DNA of 33,141 nt from Pseudomonadota bacterium (GTDB taxonomy: Bacteria > Pseudomonadota > Alphaproteobacteria > Rhizobiales > Rhizobiaceae): contig JAEWDP010000136.1 in assembly GCA_023390055.1 (NCBI GenBank), positions 1 through 33,141 on the forward strand, written 5' to 3'. A program made the translations under genes and the position numbers. Position 1 is the stretch's first letter. Every line of letters starts with the position of its first letter. Positions 16,008-24,831 of this stretch are shown piece after piece. The notes beneath the pieces are model-generated. The model saw only the letters and a list, made by a program, of their open reading frames with translations, searched no databases and was not told the DNA's origin.

Positions 16008-16816
16008 TGGGCGATTTCCGCGTCTGCACCGTGCAACAGGTTCCGGGTTGCCCTGGCAACATCGTCCTGCCGCATCAGGCTTTCGCCGACAAGGAAGGTA
16101 TTGATGCCGGATTTTTGAAGGCGCAGGCAGTCGTCATTTGTGAAAATGCCGCTTTCACCGACAATCAGCCGGTCGTCTGGAACCATCGCCGACAGTGTTT
16201 CCGATGTCTTGAGATTGACCTCAAAGGTCCGCAGATTGCGGTTGTTGATGCCGATCAGCGGTGACGTCAGCAAAAGGGCCCGCTCGGTCTCTTCACGATC
16301 ATGCACCTCCACGAGGACGTCCATTCCAAGCTCGAATGCTTCGGCTTCAAGCATTTTCGCCTCGTCCGTCGAAAGCGATGCCATGATCAGCAGGATGCAA
16401 TCGGCACCCCATGCGCGGGCTTCGTGCACCTGATAGCGATCGAACATGAAATCCTTGCGCAGTGCCGGAAGGCTACACGCATTTCGGGCATCGGTCAGGA
16501 ATTGCGGAGCGCCCTGGAAGCTTGGAGTGTCTGTCAGAACCGACAGACATGCTGCACCGCCTTGCTCATACGCCTTTGCCAGGGCCGCGGGTGCAAAATC
16601 GGTCCTGATCAACCCCTTCGACGGACTGGCTTTCTTGATTTCGGCAATAAGTCCGAAACCACCTGCGGTGCGGCGCGCCTGAAGGGCCTTGTAAAAGCCG
16701 CGCGGCGGGGTCTGCTCGCCAGCCATTGCCTTCAGTTCCCTTACCGGCGTGCGTACCTTTGCAGCTTCGATTTCATCGCGCTTGTAGGCTTCGATCTTCT
16801 TCAGGATATCCGTCAT
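16004..16816 (-). CDS. trpC: Indole-3-glycerol phosphate synthase
   Basis: 270-residue cytoplasmic TIM-barrel enzyme closing the indole ring in tryptophan synthesis (CdRP to indole-3-glycerol phosphate, with CO2 release). Active-site residues are visible: Glu59, Lys61 and Lys67 in IAEIKKASPSKG, the catalytic acid Lys121 in LRKDFM, Glu170 in VLVEVH, and the INNRNL segment at 190-195. GESGIF and LVGESLMR near the C-terminus complete the phosphate-binding site. It is the single-function form, not fused to TrpF. It lies 11 nt downstream of trpD and overlaps moaC by 4 nt. TrpA, TrpB, TrpE/G and TrpF are not in the window. Confidence 0.96.
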   Translation of the reverse strand: MTDILKKIEAYKRDEIEAAKVRTPVRELKAMAGEQTPPRGFYKALQARRTAGGFGLIAEIKKASPSKGLIRTDFAPAALAKAYEQGGAACLSVLTDTPSFQGAPQFLTDARNACSLPALRKDFMFDRYQVHEARAWGADCILLIMASLSTDEAKMLEAEAFELGMDVLVEVHDREETERALLLTSPLIGINNRNLRTFEVNLKTSETLSAMVPDDRLIVGESGIFTNDDCLRLQKSGINTFLVGESLMRQDDVARATRNLLHGADAEIAQ

Positions 16817-16827
16817 CTGGCCCGACC

Positions 16828-17844
16828 TCAGTCCACGTCGTTGGAAACCGCAACCAGGCGGTCAAGTGCTGCGGCTGCCTCACCGTGATCAAGTGCGTGT
16901 GTCGCCACCTGCATGCCTTCCATGATGTCGCCAACCTTGCCGGCAACCACAAGGGCGGCGGCCGCATTGCAAAGTGAAATGTCGCGGTAGGCGTTCTTTG
17001 CACCCCCAAGGACGGCACGCAATGCAGCAGCATTGACGGTTCCATCTCCTCCCTTCAGCGCCGCAAGGGTTGCCGGCTGGACGCCGAAATCGGCTGGGGT
17101 GAGTTCGAAACTGCGAATATTGCCGTCTTCCAGTGCAACGACATTTGTCGTTCCGGTCGTTGTGATCTCGTCCATGCCATCGCCATAGACCACCCACACG
17201 TGTTGCGAACCGAGATCGCGCAGGACCTCCGCGATCGGCATCAGCCAGCGTGGCGAGAACACACCAAGGAGTTGTCGCCTCGCACCTGCTGGATTGGAAA
17301 GAGGTCCGAGGATGTTGAAGATGGTCCGTGTTCCAAGCTCAACGCGACTTGGACCGACATGACGCATGGCGGAATGATGCATGGAGGCAAACATGAAGCC
17401 GATACCGGCTTCGGCAATGCAGCGCCCGATCAGGTCAGCATTGATTTCCAGGTCGACACCAAGGGCCGACAATGCATCGGCCGCACCGGATTTCGAGCTG
17501 AGGGCGCGATTGCCGTGCTTGGCAACCGGGACACCACAGCCTGCAACAATGAGCGAGGCGAGCGTGGAGATATTGTATGTCCCGGTTCCATCACCACCGG
17601 TGCCGACGATATCGACGGCATCGGGCGGCGCGACCACGGGAAGCATCTTTGCCCGCATCGTGGCGACCGCACCGGCGATTTCGTCGACCGTTTCGCCGCG
17701 CACGCGAAGCGCCATCAGGAAACCGCCGATCTGTGATGGCGTCGCCTTTCCCGACATCAGGATGTCGAATGCATCACGTGCTTCGTCCCTGGTCAGGCTC
17801 TCGCCGTTTGCGACCTTCCCCAGAAGGGGTTTCAGTTCAGCCAT
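16828..17844 (-). CDS. trpD: Anthranilate phosphoribosyltransferase
   Basis: 338-residue cytoplasmic enzyme that joins anthranilate to PRPP, the second step of tryptophan synthesis. The PRPP-binding loop GTGGDGTGTYNIST (81-94) and KHGNRALSSKSGAAD (109-123) are intact, as are the anthranilate-site region HHSAMRHVGPSR and the Mg-binding YGDGMDE. It starts 16 nt after the ppiD stop and is followed 11 nt later by trpC, consistent with one operon. The protein is not fused to the TrpG amidotransferase, unlike in enterobacteria. Length is typical. Confidence 0.96.
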   Translation of the reverse strand: MAELKPLLGKVANGESLTRDEARDAFDILMSGKATPSQIGGFLMALRVRGETVDEIAGAVATMRAKMLPVVAPPDAVDIVGTGGDGTGTYNISTLASLIVAGCGVPVAKHGNRALSSKSGAADALSALGVDLEINADLIGRCIAEAGIGFMFASMHHSAMRHVGPSRVELGTRTIFNILGPLSNPAGARRQLLGVFSPRWLMPIAEVLRDLGSQHVWVVYGDGMDEITTTGTTNVVALEDGNIRSFELTPADFGVQPATLAALKGGDGTVNAAALRAVLGGAKNAYRDISLCNAAAALVVAGKVGDIMEGMQVATHALDHGEAAAALDRLVAVSNDVD

Positions 17845-17860
17845 GGCTATTACCTTTTCG

Positions 17861-19750
17861 TCAGCGGATCATGCCGGTAGCCTGGTCTGCAGCGGCCCGG
17901 TTGATTGAAACACCGTAATCATGCTGGAGACGGTTGACCATCTGGTCCAGCATGTCATCGCCCGCAGTGTCCGCCATCCGGCGCAAGGGTTCATCCGATG
18001 TCAGTGCGTCCGCCATGACCTGCTGCGACGCCGTCACATTGATGAGAAGGCGGCTTTCCCCGTCCGCGGCCATGGCCGTGGTCACGAGGTCGACCGGACC
18101 TGCAAAGAGGGCTGCTATTGCTTCGGAACCGAAGATCGCATCCTGGTCGTTGCGGCTGAGGCCTTCTTTCGTCTCGACCGCGATGCCAAGCTCTTCGGCG
18201 ATGGCGGCAAGTGTCTCGCCTTTTTCCACACGCGCCTTCAGTTCATTTGAAAAGGCTTGGAGAGCCGCACGTTGCTGTTCATCCGTCCAGTCCGCGACGG
18301 CCCGGTCGCGGACCTCCTCCAAGGTCTGGTCCCGCTCCGCAATGATCTCGTCGACCTCAAACCAGACATAGCCGTCATTGCCAAGGGCGACCGGCAAGGG
18401 CTGCGCGCCCGGCTCCGTCCTGAAGACATCTGTAAGCAGCATGTCGGATTGGGGCAGGGTGGTGATGCTTTCGCCTTCTTCGTCACGCCCCGAGGCATCT
18501 GTGGTGACAGTTTGAACCGTCAGGTTCAGTTCCTTTGCTGCTTCGTCGAGCATTGCTCCTGTCGCACGGATATCTTCGAAGCGATCGTGAACGTTGAGAA
18601 CTTCCTGCGATGCCGCGGCAAGCGACAGCTGCTTTCGGATCTCGTCACGGACTTCCTCAAACGGCTTGGTCGTTTGAGGCGTGAGATTGCTCACCCGCAA
18701 GATGACGGGTCCAAAAGCACCGTCAACGACCGGTGTTGTTGCGGCCTCGGTGGTAACGGCAAAGGCGGCTTCGGCCAGCTTGGGATCCGGCATGCTTTCC
18801 TTCGTGAATGTGCCAAGCAGGACGTCTGACGGGGTTTTTCCCTGGTCGGCGACCAACTGGTCAAAGGTCGTCGTCCCGTCCTTGAGCTGTGCTGCTGCTG
18901 CCTGTGCCATCTCCCGGTCGGTGTAGGTCAACTGCTCGATCGTACGCGTCGCGCGGGTGGTAAAGCCGTCCTTGCGGCGTTCATATTCGGCTCTCGCGTC
19001 CTCGTCGGACACGATCGTCGGATCGGCAATGTCTGCAGGCTGCAGTGTCACAAAGGTGAAGCGTCGAAATTCCGGTGCACGATAACGGGTCTTTACGCCT
19101 TCAAACCATGCGGAAAGGACATCGTCGCCGGGCACCTTGACGGGATCGATATTGGCATTTGAAAGCACAAGGTATTCGACGTTTCGGCTCTCGTCGCGGT
19201 ACTGCTTGAGCGCGTCAAGCATCACCTGCGGTGGTGTAAAGCCATCGGAGACTGCTTCCACGATCTGGCTGCGCACGGCAACCTTGCTGCGCTCCATGAT
19301 GTAATCGTCTTCGCGCAAGCCCGCATTGCGCAACCGCGACGTAAAGAGATTGCGGTCGAACTGGCCATTGGATCCTTGAAATGCAGGATCTTTCGCAATC
19401 AGAAGCGCGAGCCTGTCGTGCGAAAGTCCAAGCCCCATATCGTCGGCGAGCTGATCGAGGGCGGCCCCGGCGGCAAGCTGAGAGAATACCTGCTGGTCGA
19501 TGCCAAACGCCCGTGCCTGATCTGCCGTCAGTTGCGTGCCGAACTGGCGGCTCAGTGCCGCAATCTGGCGCTGATAGGCCATGGCGAATTCCTGCGAGGA
19601 AATCTCCTGGTCACCGACTGTCATCACGGTGCTGGCATCGGAGGAAACGATGGATGTTGAGACACCCCAGACCGCGAAGGATGCAACCAAAACCAGAAGG
19701 AGGGCCTTGGCAACCCAGGAGCGGGAAGCGTTTCTGAGTGAATTGAGCAT
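17861..19750 (-). CDS. ppiD: Peptidylprolyl isomerase-like periplasmic folding factor PpiD
   Basis: 629 residues anchored to the inner membrane by one N-terminal helix (about 15-33) with the bulk in the periplasm, the layout of PpiD. The segment 37-180 is a SurA_N-type chaperone domain (VGDQEISSQEFAMAYQRQ, then FGIDQQVFSQLAAGAALDQLA). A parvulin-like domain lies at about 270-370, but it is divergent and its isomerase activity is uncertain, as in E. coli PpiD. The C-terminal third is helical and of low conservation. PpiD helps proteins that have just left the Sec translocon. It is the first gene of the operon with trpD, trpC, moaC and moeA; this link between folding and biosynthesis genes is common in Rhizobiales. 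Confidence 0.92.
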   Translation of the reverse strand: MLNSLRNASRSWVAKALLLVLVASFAVWGVSTSIVSSDASTVMTVGDQEISSQEFAMAYQRQIAALSRQFGTQLTADQARAFGIDQQVFSQLAAGAALDQLADDMGLGLSHDRLALLIAKDPAFQGSNGQFDRNLFTSRLRNAGLREDDYIMERSKVAVRSQIVEAVSDGFTPPQVMLDALKQYRDESRNVEYLVLSNANIDPVKVPGDDVLSAWFEGVKTRYRAPEFRRFTFVTLQPADIADPTIVSDEDARAEYERRKDGFTTRATRTIEQLTYTDREMAQAAAAQLKDGTTTFDQLVADQGKTPSDVLLGTFTKESMPDPKLAEAAFAVTTEAATTPVVDGAFGPVILRVSNLTPQTTKPFEEVRDEIRKQLSLAAASQEVLNVHDRFEDIRATGAMLDEAAKELNLTVQTVTTDASGRDEEGESITTLPQSDMLLTDVFRTEPGAQPLPVALGNDGYVWFEVDEIIAERDQTLEEVRDRAVADWTDEQQRAALQAFSNELKARVEKGETLAAIAEELGIAVETKEGLSRNDQDAIFGSEAIAALFAGPVDLVTTAMAADGESRLLINVTASQQVMADALTSDEPLRRMADTAGDDMLDQMVNRLQHDYGVSINRAAADQATGMIR

Positions 19751-20077
19751 TGCCTACGATACCTTAAATAATGTCGGGCCGCTTCAGGCGGCATGGGTCG
19801 GTTGTCTCTAGAACAATCTGTTAAGGAAATGAAGGGATTTGCACGCAAAAGGATGAGAGGAACGCCGTGATCGCGACATGATGGCGGGATCGCCGCGCTA
19901 CAGCCGTTTCTACCGGGACGTCTGTAGCTGTGGTTGATCGGCCATTGCGATGGTTTTGAAACCGGCAAACGTCGATCCCGAGATTGTTTCAGCGACAGGC
20001 AACTGCTACCAGCACAAGGTCTTGAAATAGTTGGTTCGCAGCATTCGGTTTTAGCCGGATCAGTGGCAGGAAAACGG
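19751..20077. other. Divergent control region between ppiD and the MFS gene
   Basis: 327 nt without a supported gene, holding the start signals of two divergent units. Near ppiD a small stem GCCGC (19778-19782)/GCGGC (19788-19792) would lie in its untranslated leader. Further right GGTTT-TG-AAACC (19952-19963) is a short dyad that could be an operator. The plus-strand frame is open from 19934 into the MFS gene but the added part has no transporter character. I cannot point to a convincing -35/-10 pair. Confidence 0.4.
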
Positions 20078-21349
20078 ATGTCAGTCGTGAACAGTCCTCG
20101 TCCCCGTTGCGGGTCACTACCTGAAGAAGTCGCAGTTTCGGGCGGGCACGGGACGACGCAAAATGCGTCGCCGATGGCCCGGTTCATGGTCGGCGCAAGC
20201 CTCGTCCTGATCGCGTTCAACCTTCGTCCGGTCTTTTCCAGTGTCTCGGCTCTTTTGCCAGAGATAAGCGTCGAGCGCGGCCTTGGTGATATCGGCGCCA
20301 GTCTTTTGACGACATTGCCTGTTGTGTGTCTCGGCGCCTTTTCGCCACTTGCGCCGCGACTGGCGCAACGTCTCGGTACGGAAAGAACGCTTCTACTCGT
20401 TGTTCTGCTGCTGGCTTTCGGGACCGCCCTTCGAGGGCTCCCATCCGCGACGTTCCTGTTTCTTGGAACCGCGATCGCCGGGGCATGTATTGCGGTCGGC
20501 AATGTTCTCCTCCCCGGTGTCGTGAAACGCGACTTTCCTGATCGCACGGCGCTTTTGACAGGGCTTTACACCATGGCGCTGTGCGGTGGAGCCGCGGGCG
20601 CTGCCGGATTGACGATGCCGTTGAAGAACATGCTGGACCTGTCCCTGGGTGGAGCGCTGGCAATCTGGGCTCTACCTGTTGTGATCGCGGCCCTTGTGTG
20701 GTTGCCCCAGGTCCTTGGAAAGGCCAGTGCGGGCGGCTCCAGCAAAAGGCGTGTCATCGGGCTTTGGAAGAATCGCCTGGCGTGGCAGGTGACGCTCTTC
20801 ATGGGGTTGCAGTCAGCCCTTGCCTATTGCGTTTTCGGCTGGCTGGTACCGATCTTGCGCGAGCGCGGTCTTGATGCGGTTGCAGCTGGCGGTATCGTTT
20901 CCGTATCGGTGATGGTCCAGGCGGGTGCCTGTCTCGTCATCCCGCATATTTCCGTTCGCGGGAGGAACCAGTGCGTGGTCAATGCCACGTTGTGTGTGAT
21001 TGCGGTTGGCGCGCTGCTCGGTCTTCTGTTTGCGCCGCTGTCGACTGTCTGGGTCTTCGCCGTACTGCAAGGTATCGGGCAGGGTGGCCTGATCGCTGCG
21101 GCGATGACGAACATTGTCTTGCGCTCTCCCGACCCGCTGATTGCGTCGCACCTGTCCGGCATGGCGCAATGCGTCGGCTATCTCCTGGCGTCGGTGGGTC
21201 CCCTGATCGTTGGCCTGATCAGGGGCTGGACGGGCAGTTTTGCGACGACATCGATCCTCTTCGTTGTTCTTGGCACCGTTGCCGCGATCAATGGCTGGCT
21301 GGCCGGTCGCGACCGCTACGTGAACGTACGCATCGAAGAGGTCCCTTGA
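20078..21349 (+). CDS. MFS transporter, CynX/NimT family
   Basis: 423-residue inner-membrane protein with about 12 membrane helices in two halves. It resembles the CynX/NimT (YycB, cyanate permease-like) branch of the major facilitator superfamily: VLIAFNLRPVFSSVSALLPE in helix 1, then APRLAQRLGTERTLL at the loop between helices 2 and 3, and AIAGACIAVGNVLLPGVVKRDFP in helices 4-5, all characteristic of this branch. E. coli members include the 2-nitroimidazole exporter NimT and cyanate-linked CynX; no substrate can be assigned here and no cyanase gene is near. The ATG at 20078 has GGCAGG upstream at 7 nt. It is convergent with proX, 50 nt away, with only a weak 5-bp stem between. Confidence 0.9.
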   Translation: MSVVNSPRPRCGSLPEEVAVSGGHGTTQNASPMARFMVGASLVLIAFNLRPVFSSVSALLPEISVERGLGDIGASLLTTLPVVCLGAFSPLAPRLAQRLGTERTLLLVVLLLAFGTALRGLPSATFLFLGTAIAGACIAVGNVLLPGVVKRDFPDRTALLTGLYTMALCGGAAGAAGLTMPLKNMLDLSLGGALAIWALPVVIAALVWLPQVLGKASAGGSSKRRVIGLWKNRLAWQVTLFMGLQSALAYCVFGWLVPILRERGLDAVAAGGIVSVSVMVQAGACLVIPHISVRGRNQCVVNATLCVIAVGALLGLLFAPLSTVWVFAVLQGIGQGGLIAAAMTNIVLRSPDPLIASHLSGMAQCVGYLLASVGPLIVGLIRGWTGSFATTSILFVVLGTVAAINGWLAGRDRYVNVRIEEVP

Positions 21350-21399
21350 GCGGATCGCGAAATCCGACGGGTTCGCTGTCGCCGCCTCCGGTTACCGGT

Positions 21400-22401
21400 T
21401 CACAGGGCAGAGCGGATCTTTTCGGCAACCTCCGGCGATACCCATGCCGTCCACAGGTCCTCGTTTTCCTGAAGGAAGTGACGTGCGCCATCTTCGCCCG
21501 TTGCCTGATTATCCGTCATCCAGGCCATGACGGCGTTTACTGTTGCGTTGCTCCATGACCGCTCGTTGAGATAGTCCAGGATCTCCGCTCCGGCCCGGTC
21601 CGCGAACTCCTTGGTCAGCATCGTCTGTACCATGTCCTTCGGCCAGTCATTGCGGACCGGGTCCGGGCAGTCGGCAACAGTGTTGCAACGTTTCCACTCC
21701 GCTTCGTCATAGGGCACGCCGTGATCAAGCTTTACCATCTCGTATTTGCCGAGAAGTGCCGTTGGGGCCCAATAGTAGCCGACCCAGCCATCCTTGCCCT
21801 CGTAAGCCTTGGCAATCGAGCCATCAAGGCCTGCCGCAGATCCGGTGTCCACCAGGGTGAAGCCGGCCGCCTCTGCTTCATATGCCTTGTAGAGCTGTGC
21901 AGTGGCAACCGTGCCACCCCAGCCTGCCGGCCCGTTATGGATCGCCCCCTTGGACGGATCTTCGGGATCGGGAAACAGTTCCGGGTGTTTCAGCATGTCG
22001 TCGATCGTCTTGATGTCAGGATGAGCATCGGCGATATATTTCGGGATCCACCAGCCCTGGACGCCACCATCAGTCAAGGCGATTGCCGCGCCGACAAGCT
22101 TGCCTTCGCTCACGCCACGACCAACCACTTCCGGCAGGAGATCGACCCAGCCTTCAGGCGCAAGATCGGGCTGCCCCTTCTCGACCATGGACGTCAGGGT
22201 CGGGACCGTATCGCCCACGATCACATTTGCATTGCAACCAAATCCCTCGTTGAGAATGAACTGGTCAAGCGCGGCCAGGACTTCTGCACTCTGCCAGTTC
22301 ATGCTGGCAATGGTCACGTCACCGCATTGTGCAAGCGAAGCACTTGCGCCGAAAGCGAAGAAGGAAAATGCAAGGCACGTTGAAGCAAGAAGTTTTTTCA
22401 T
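21400..22401 (-). CDS. Glycine betaine/proline ABC transporter substrate-binding protein, ProX type
   Basis: 333-residue periplasmic binding protein of the OpuAC (ProX) family with a signal peptide (1-25, ASLAQ). Aromatic residues that could form the cage for a quaternary ammonium group are abundant: Trp85 (PEGWVD), Trp117-Trp118 (QGWWIP), Trp161 (PAGWGG) and GYYW ending at Trp211. Four cysteines of the mature part, Cys26, Cys56, Cys239 and Cys245, could form two disulfides. The likely ligand is glycine betaine, proline betaine, choline or a similar compound. No ProV or ProW gene lies beside it: upstream and divergent is a different, complete osmoprotectant importer with its own binding protein. 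Whether it feeds that importer or one encoded elsewhere cannot be seen. Confidence 0.88.
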   Translation of the reverse strand: MKKLLASTCLAFSFFAFGASASLAQCGDVTIASMNWQSAEVLAALDQFILNEGFGCNANVIVGDTVPTLTSMVEKGQPDLAPEGWVDLLPEVVGRGVSEGKLVGAAIALTDGGVQGWWIPKYIADAHPDIKTIDDMLKHPELFPDPEDPSKGAIHNGPAGWGGTVATAQLYKAYEAEAAGFTLVDTGSAAGLDGSIAKAYEGKDGWVGYYWAPTALLGKYEMVKLDHGVPYDEAEWKRCNTVADCPDPVRNDWPKDMVQTMLTKEFADRAGAEILDYLNERSWSNATVNAVMAWMTDNQATGEDGARHFLQENEDLWTAWVSPEVAEKIRSAL

Positions 22402-22566
22402 CAGAGGTTCCCTTCGGTTCTGGTGTCCGGCAGACAGCTTTTCCTCAACGCTGCCATAGGCCAGGGTTCATTGCCCATGCTTTATCGTTCAGGCAGTCTT
22501 GCAGGCTTGAATGCCGGTGCCGTCTTGTTTGCGGCGCGCCTTTTTCCGATACCGTCATGGGCAAGA

Positions 22567-22598
22567 TTGACATCTATCGCAAAATCCGGGGTTGCGAT
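22567..22598. promoter_or_regulatory. Candidate promoter element and operator dyad in the proX/yehZ divergent region
   Basis: The 285-nt region between the divergent binding-protein genes contains a perfect TTGACA (22567-22572) on the plus strand and, immediately after it, a 7-bp inverted repeat: ATCGCAA (22576-22582) and TTGCGAT (22592-22598) with a 9-nt spacer. A repressor bound there would cover the space between -35 and -10 elements of a plus-strand promoter, though the hexamer 17 nt after TTGACA is a poor -10. The dyad is about 90 nt from the plus-strand start and 175 nt from the proX start. Confidence 0.35.
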
Positions 22599-22686
22599 TT
22601 CTCCCACACCTGAAAGACTGTTCCATATAGGTATGTGAATGCGGGACGACGTCTGTTCCGTGACAAAACACGAAGGATCACCGACT

Positions 22687-23598
22687 ATGGATGTTTTAAC
22701 AAGGGCTGCCGGCTTTATGCTCGCAATGACGCTTTGTGCCGGGACAGCCAATGCGCAGGTTGTGGTTTCCTCCAAGATCGACACCGAGGGAGGTGTACTC
22801 GGCAATATCATCCTGGAAATCCTCGATGCCAACGGCATTGAAACGACGGATCGCATCCAGTTGGGTGCAACGCCGGTTGTCCGCGCCGCCATCACAGCCG
22901 GTGAGATAGACATCTACCCGGAATATACCGGCAATGCCGCCTTCTTCTTCGAAAAGGCGGATGATCCGGCCTGGAAGAATGCCGCTGAGGCCTATGAAAA
23001 GGCAAAAAGCCTTGACTACGAGGCAAACCAGATCGTCTGGCTGACGCCATCGCCTGCAAACAACACCTGGGCGATTGCGCTGCGCAAGGACGTGGCAGAG
23101 GAAAATGATCTCGCAACGCTTTCGGACTTTGGCAAATATGTTGCCGGTGGCGGTGAGGTTGTGCTTGCTGCGTCATCCGAATTTGTCAACTCTGCTGCAG
23201 CATTGCCGGCATTCCAGACGGCGTATGAATTCACCATGAAGCCCGAGCAACTCATCACCCTTTCAGGTGGTGATACGGCAGCAACGATTGCCGCGGCAGC
23301 CAACCAGACAAATGGCGCCAATGCGGCGATGGTCTACGGGACCGATGGTGGCATTGCACCGTCCGGCCTCGTCGTTCTCGAAGATGACAAGGGCGTCCAG
23401 CCGGTATATCAGCCAGCGCCGATCATCCGCGAAGAGGTCCTCAAGGCGCAACCTGAGATCGAAGAACTCCTCAAGCCGGTGTTCGAAAAGCTCGACCTCG
23501 TGACGTTGCAGACGTTGAACGGGCGTGTCCAGCTCGGTGGCGAACCTGCAAAGGCCGTTGCGACAGACTTCTTGAAAACAAACGGTTTTCTCAACTAG
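22687..23598 (+). CDS. osmF: Osmoprotectant ABC transporter substrate-binding protein (YehZ/OsmF type)
   Basis: 303-residue periplasmic binding protein of the OpuAC-like group represented by E. coli YehZ (OsmF). Signal peptide 1-23 (ANA-Q). The mature part begins VVVSSKIDTEGGVLGNI and contains IDIYPEYTGNAAFF (about 75-88), the family signature, plus WLTPSPANNTWAI. It should capture glycine betaine or another compatible solute for the permeases encoded next. The ATG at 22687 has AAGGA (22673-22677) at 9 nt; the frame is open to 22639 but that extension would bury the signal peptide. It is the first gene of a four-gene operon whose order (binding protein, large permease, ATPase, small permease) is the same as E. 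coli yehZYXW. Confidence 0.9.
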   Translation: MDVLTRAAGFMLAMTLCAGTANAQVVVSSKIDTEGGVLGNIILEILDANGIETTDRIQLGATPVVRAAITAGEIDIYPEYTGNAAFFFEKADDPAWKNAAEAYEKAKSLDYEANQIVWLTPSPANNTWAIALRKDVAEENDLATLSDFGKYVAGGGEVVLAASSEFVNSAAALPAFQTAYEFTMKPEQLITLSGGDTAATIAAAANQTNGANAAMVYGTDGGIAPSGLVVLEDDKGVQPVYQPAPIIREEVLKAQPEIEELLKPVFEKLDLVTLQTLNGRVQLGGEPAKAVATDFLKTNGFLN

Positions 23599-23613
23599 CA
23601 GGGGGTCGGTTGC

Positions 23614-24831
23614 GTGCCGTTGCCGCAGCCAGTGGTCGAAAGTGAACACCTGGGGGGCGGTCCTGTGATCTTGCGTCTGGACAAGCTCGGTGTCGTCGTT
23701 GTTATCCTTGTCCTTTACGGCGCAATATCGCCATTTGCGACCTTGAAGGCCAACAGGATCGTTCAGGGCGAGAGCTTCCTTCTCCTTGCAAGCCTGCCGG
23801 CGTGGATCGGGTGGTTCCTGCTGGCAGTGCTCGCCGGCACAGCCACGTTGGCGCTTGTCAAGACAAGCGCCGTGATGCGACTGCTTGCGGCAGCGTTTGC
23901 ACTGATCGTGCTGCTCTTGTGCATTGGCAGGGCAGGTGCTGATCTTCTGCCCGCAGACAACAGTTACGCACGTGTCTCGCCGGCATCGGGCTTTTGGGTC
24001 TTGCTCTTTACGTTTGCGCTTCTTGCCGCCGACGCGATCGCCCGCTTGCAGCCATCGCCATTGAAACGGCTTTTCGCACTGGCCGTTGCAATTGCAGTTG
24101 TTGCAGTCGTCCTCCTGTTGGGTGTCTGGGACAGCCTGTCGATCATGCAGGAATATGCCGCTCGTTCCGATGTCTTCTGGACGGAAGCCGTCCGTCACCT
24201 GGTGCTGGCTCTTGGCTCCCTCTTGGCGGCGACCATTGTGGGCTTGCCGCTCGGCGTCTTTGCCTGGCGCGTGCCAGGTTTCAGGGCTGGCGTGCTCAAC
24301 AGCTTGAACCTTGTACAGACCATTCCTTCGATCGCTCTTTTCGGGATACTGATCGCACCTTTAGCCTGGATTGCGGTCAATATCCCCGGTGCAAGGGCGA
24401 TCGGCATTAGCGGTATTGGCGCGCCACCTGCCTTCGTGGCGCTGTTTCTCTATTCCCTGCTGCCGGTCGTGGCCAATACTGTTGCAGGCCTCGACAGTGT
24501 CCCGCGGGCCGCCCGGGAGGCTGCAAGAGGATTGGGAATGACGTCGCGACAACGTCTGTTTCGAATAGAGTTTCCGATTGCAATGCCGATGATCCTGACC
24601 GCCATCCGTATCGTTCTCGTGCAAAATGTCGGACTTGCGACCATTGCTGCGTTGATCGGTGGTGGCGGGTTTGGGACGTTTGTCTTTCAGGGGCTCGGGC
24701 AGACGGCAACCGATCTCGTGCTTTTGGGTGCGCTGCCAACGGTTGCACTCGCATTCATCTTTGCGGTCAGCCTTGATGCGGTAATCGAGTTGAACGGACC
24801 GACGCGCGATGCGCGAAGGAGGAAGCCATGA
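23614..24831 (+). CDS. yehY: Osmoprotectant ABC transporter permease (YehY type)
   Basis: 405-residue inner-membrane permease. The N-terminal half holds about five hydrophobic segments without the ABC permease motif; the C-terminal half (about 190-395) is the binding-protein-dependent permease domain with GLDSVPRAAREAARGLGM, the EAA loop that docks onto the ATPase. This two-part build and length match YehY (about 385 residues), not the short YehW. Start choice is open: GTG at 23614 with GGGGG 8 nt upstream, or GTG at 23665 with GGGGGG 7 nt upstream; the second would begin MILRLDKLG right before the first membrane helix. The 3' end overlaps the ATPase gene by 4 nt (ATGA). Confidence 0.88.
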   Translation: MPLPQPVVESEHLGGGPVILRLDKLGVVVVILVLYGAISPFATLKANRIVQGESFLLLASLPAWIGWFLLAVLAGTATLALVKTSAVMRLLAAAFALIVLLLCIGRAGADLLPADNSYARVSPASGFWVLLFTFALLAADAIARLQPSPLKRLFALAVAIAVVAVVLLLGVWDSLSIMQEYAARSDVFWTEAVRHLVLALGSLLAATIVGLPLGVFAWRVPGFRAGVLNSLNLVQTIPSIALFGILIAPLAWIAVNIPGARAIGISGIGAPPAFVALFLYSLLPVVANTVAGLDSVPRAAREAARGLGMTSRQRLFRIEFPIAMPMILTAIRIVLVQNVGLATIAALIGGGGFGTFVFQGLGQTATDLVLLGALPTVALAFIFAVSLDAVIELNGPTRDARRRKP

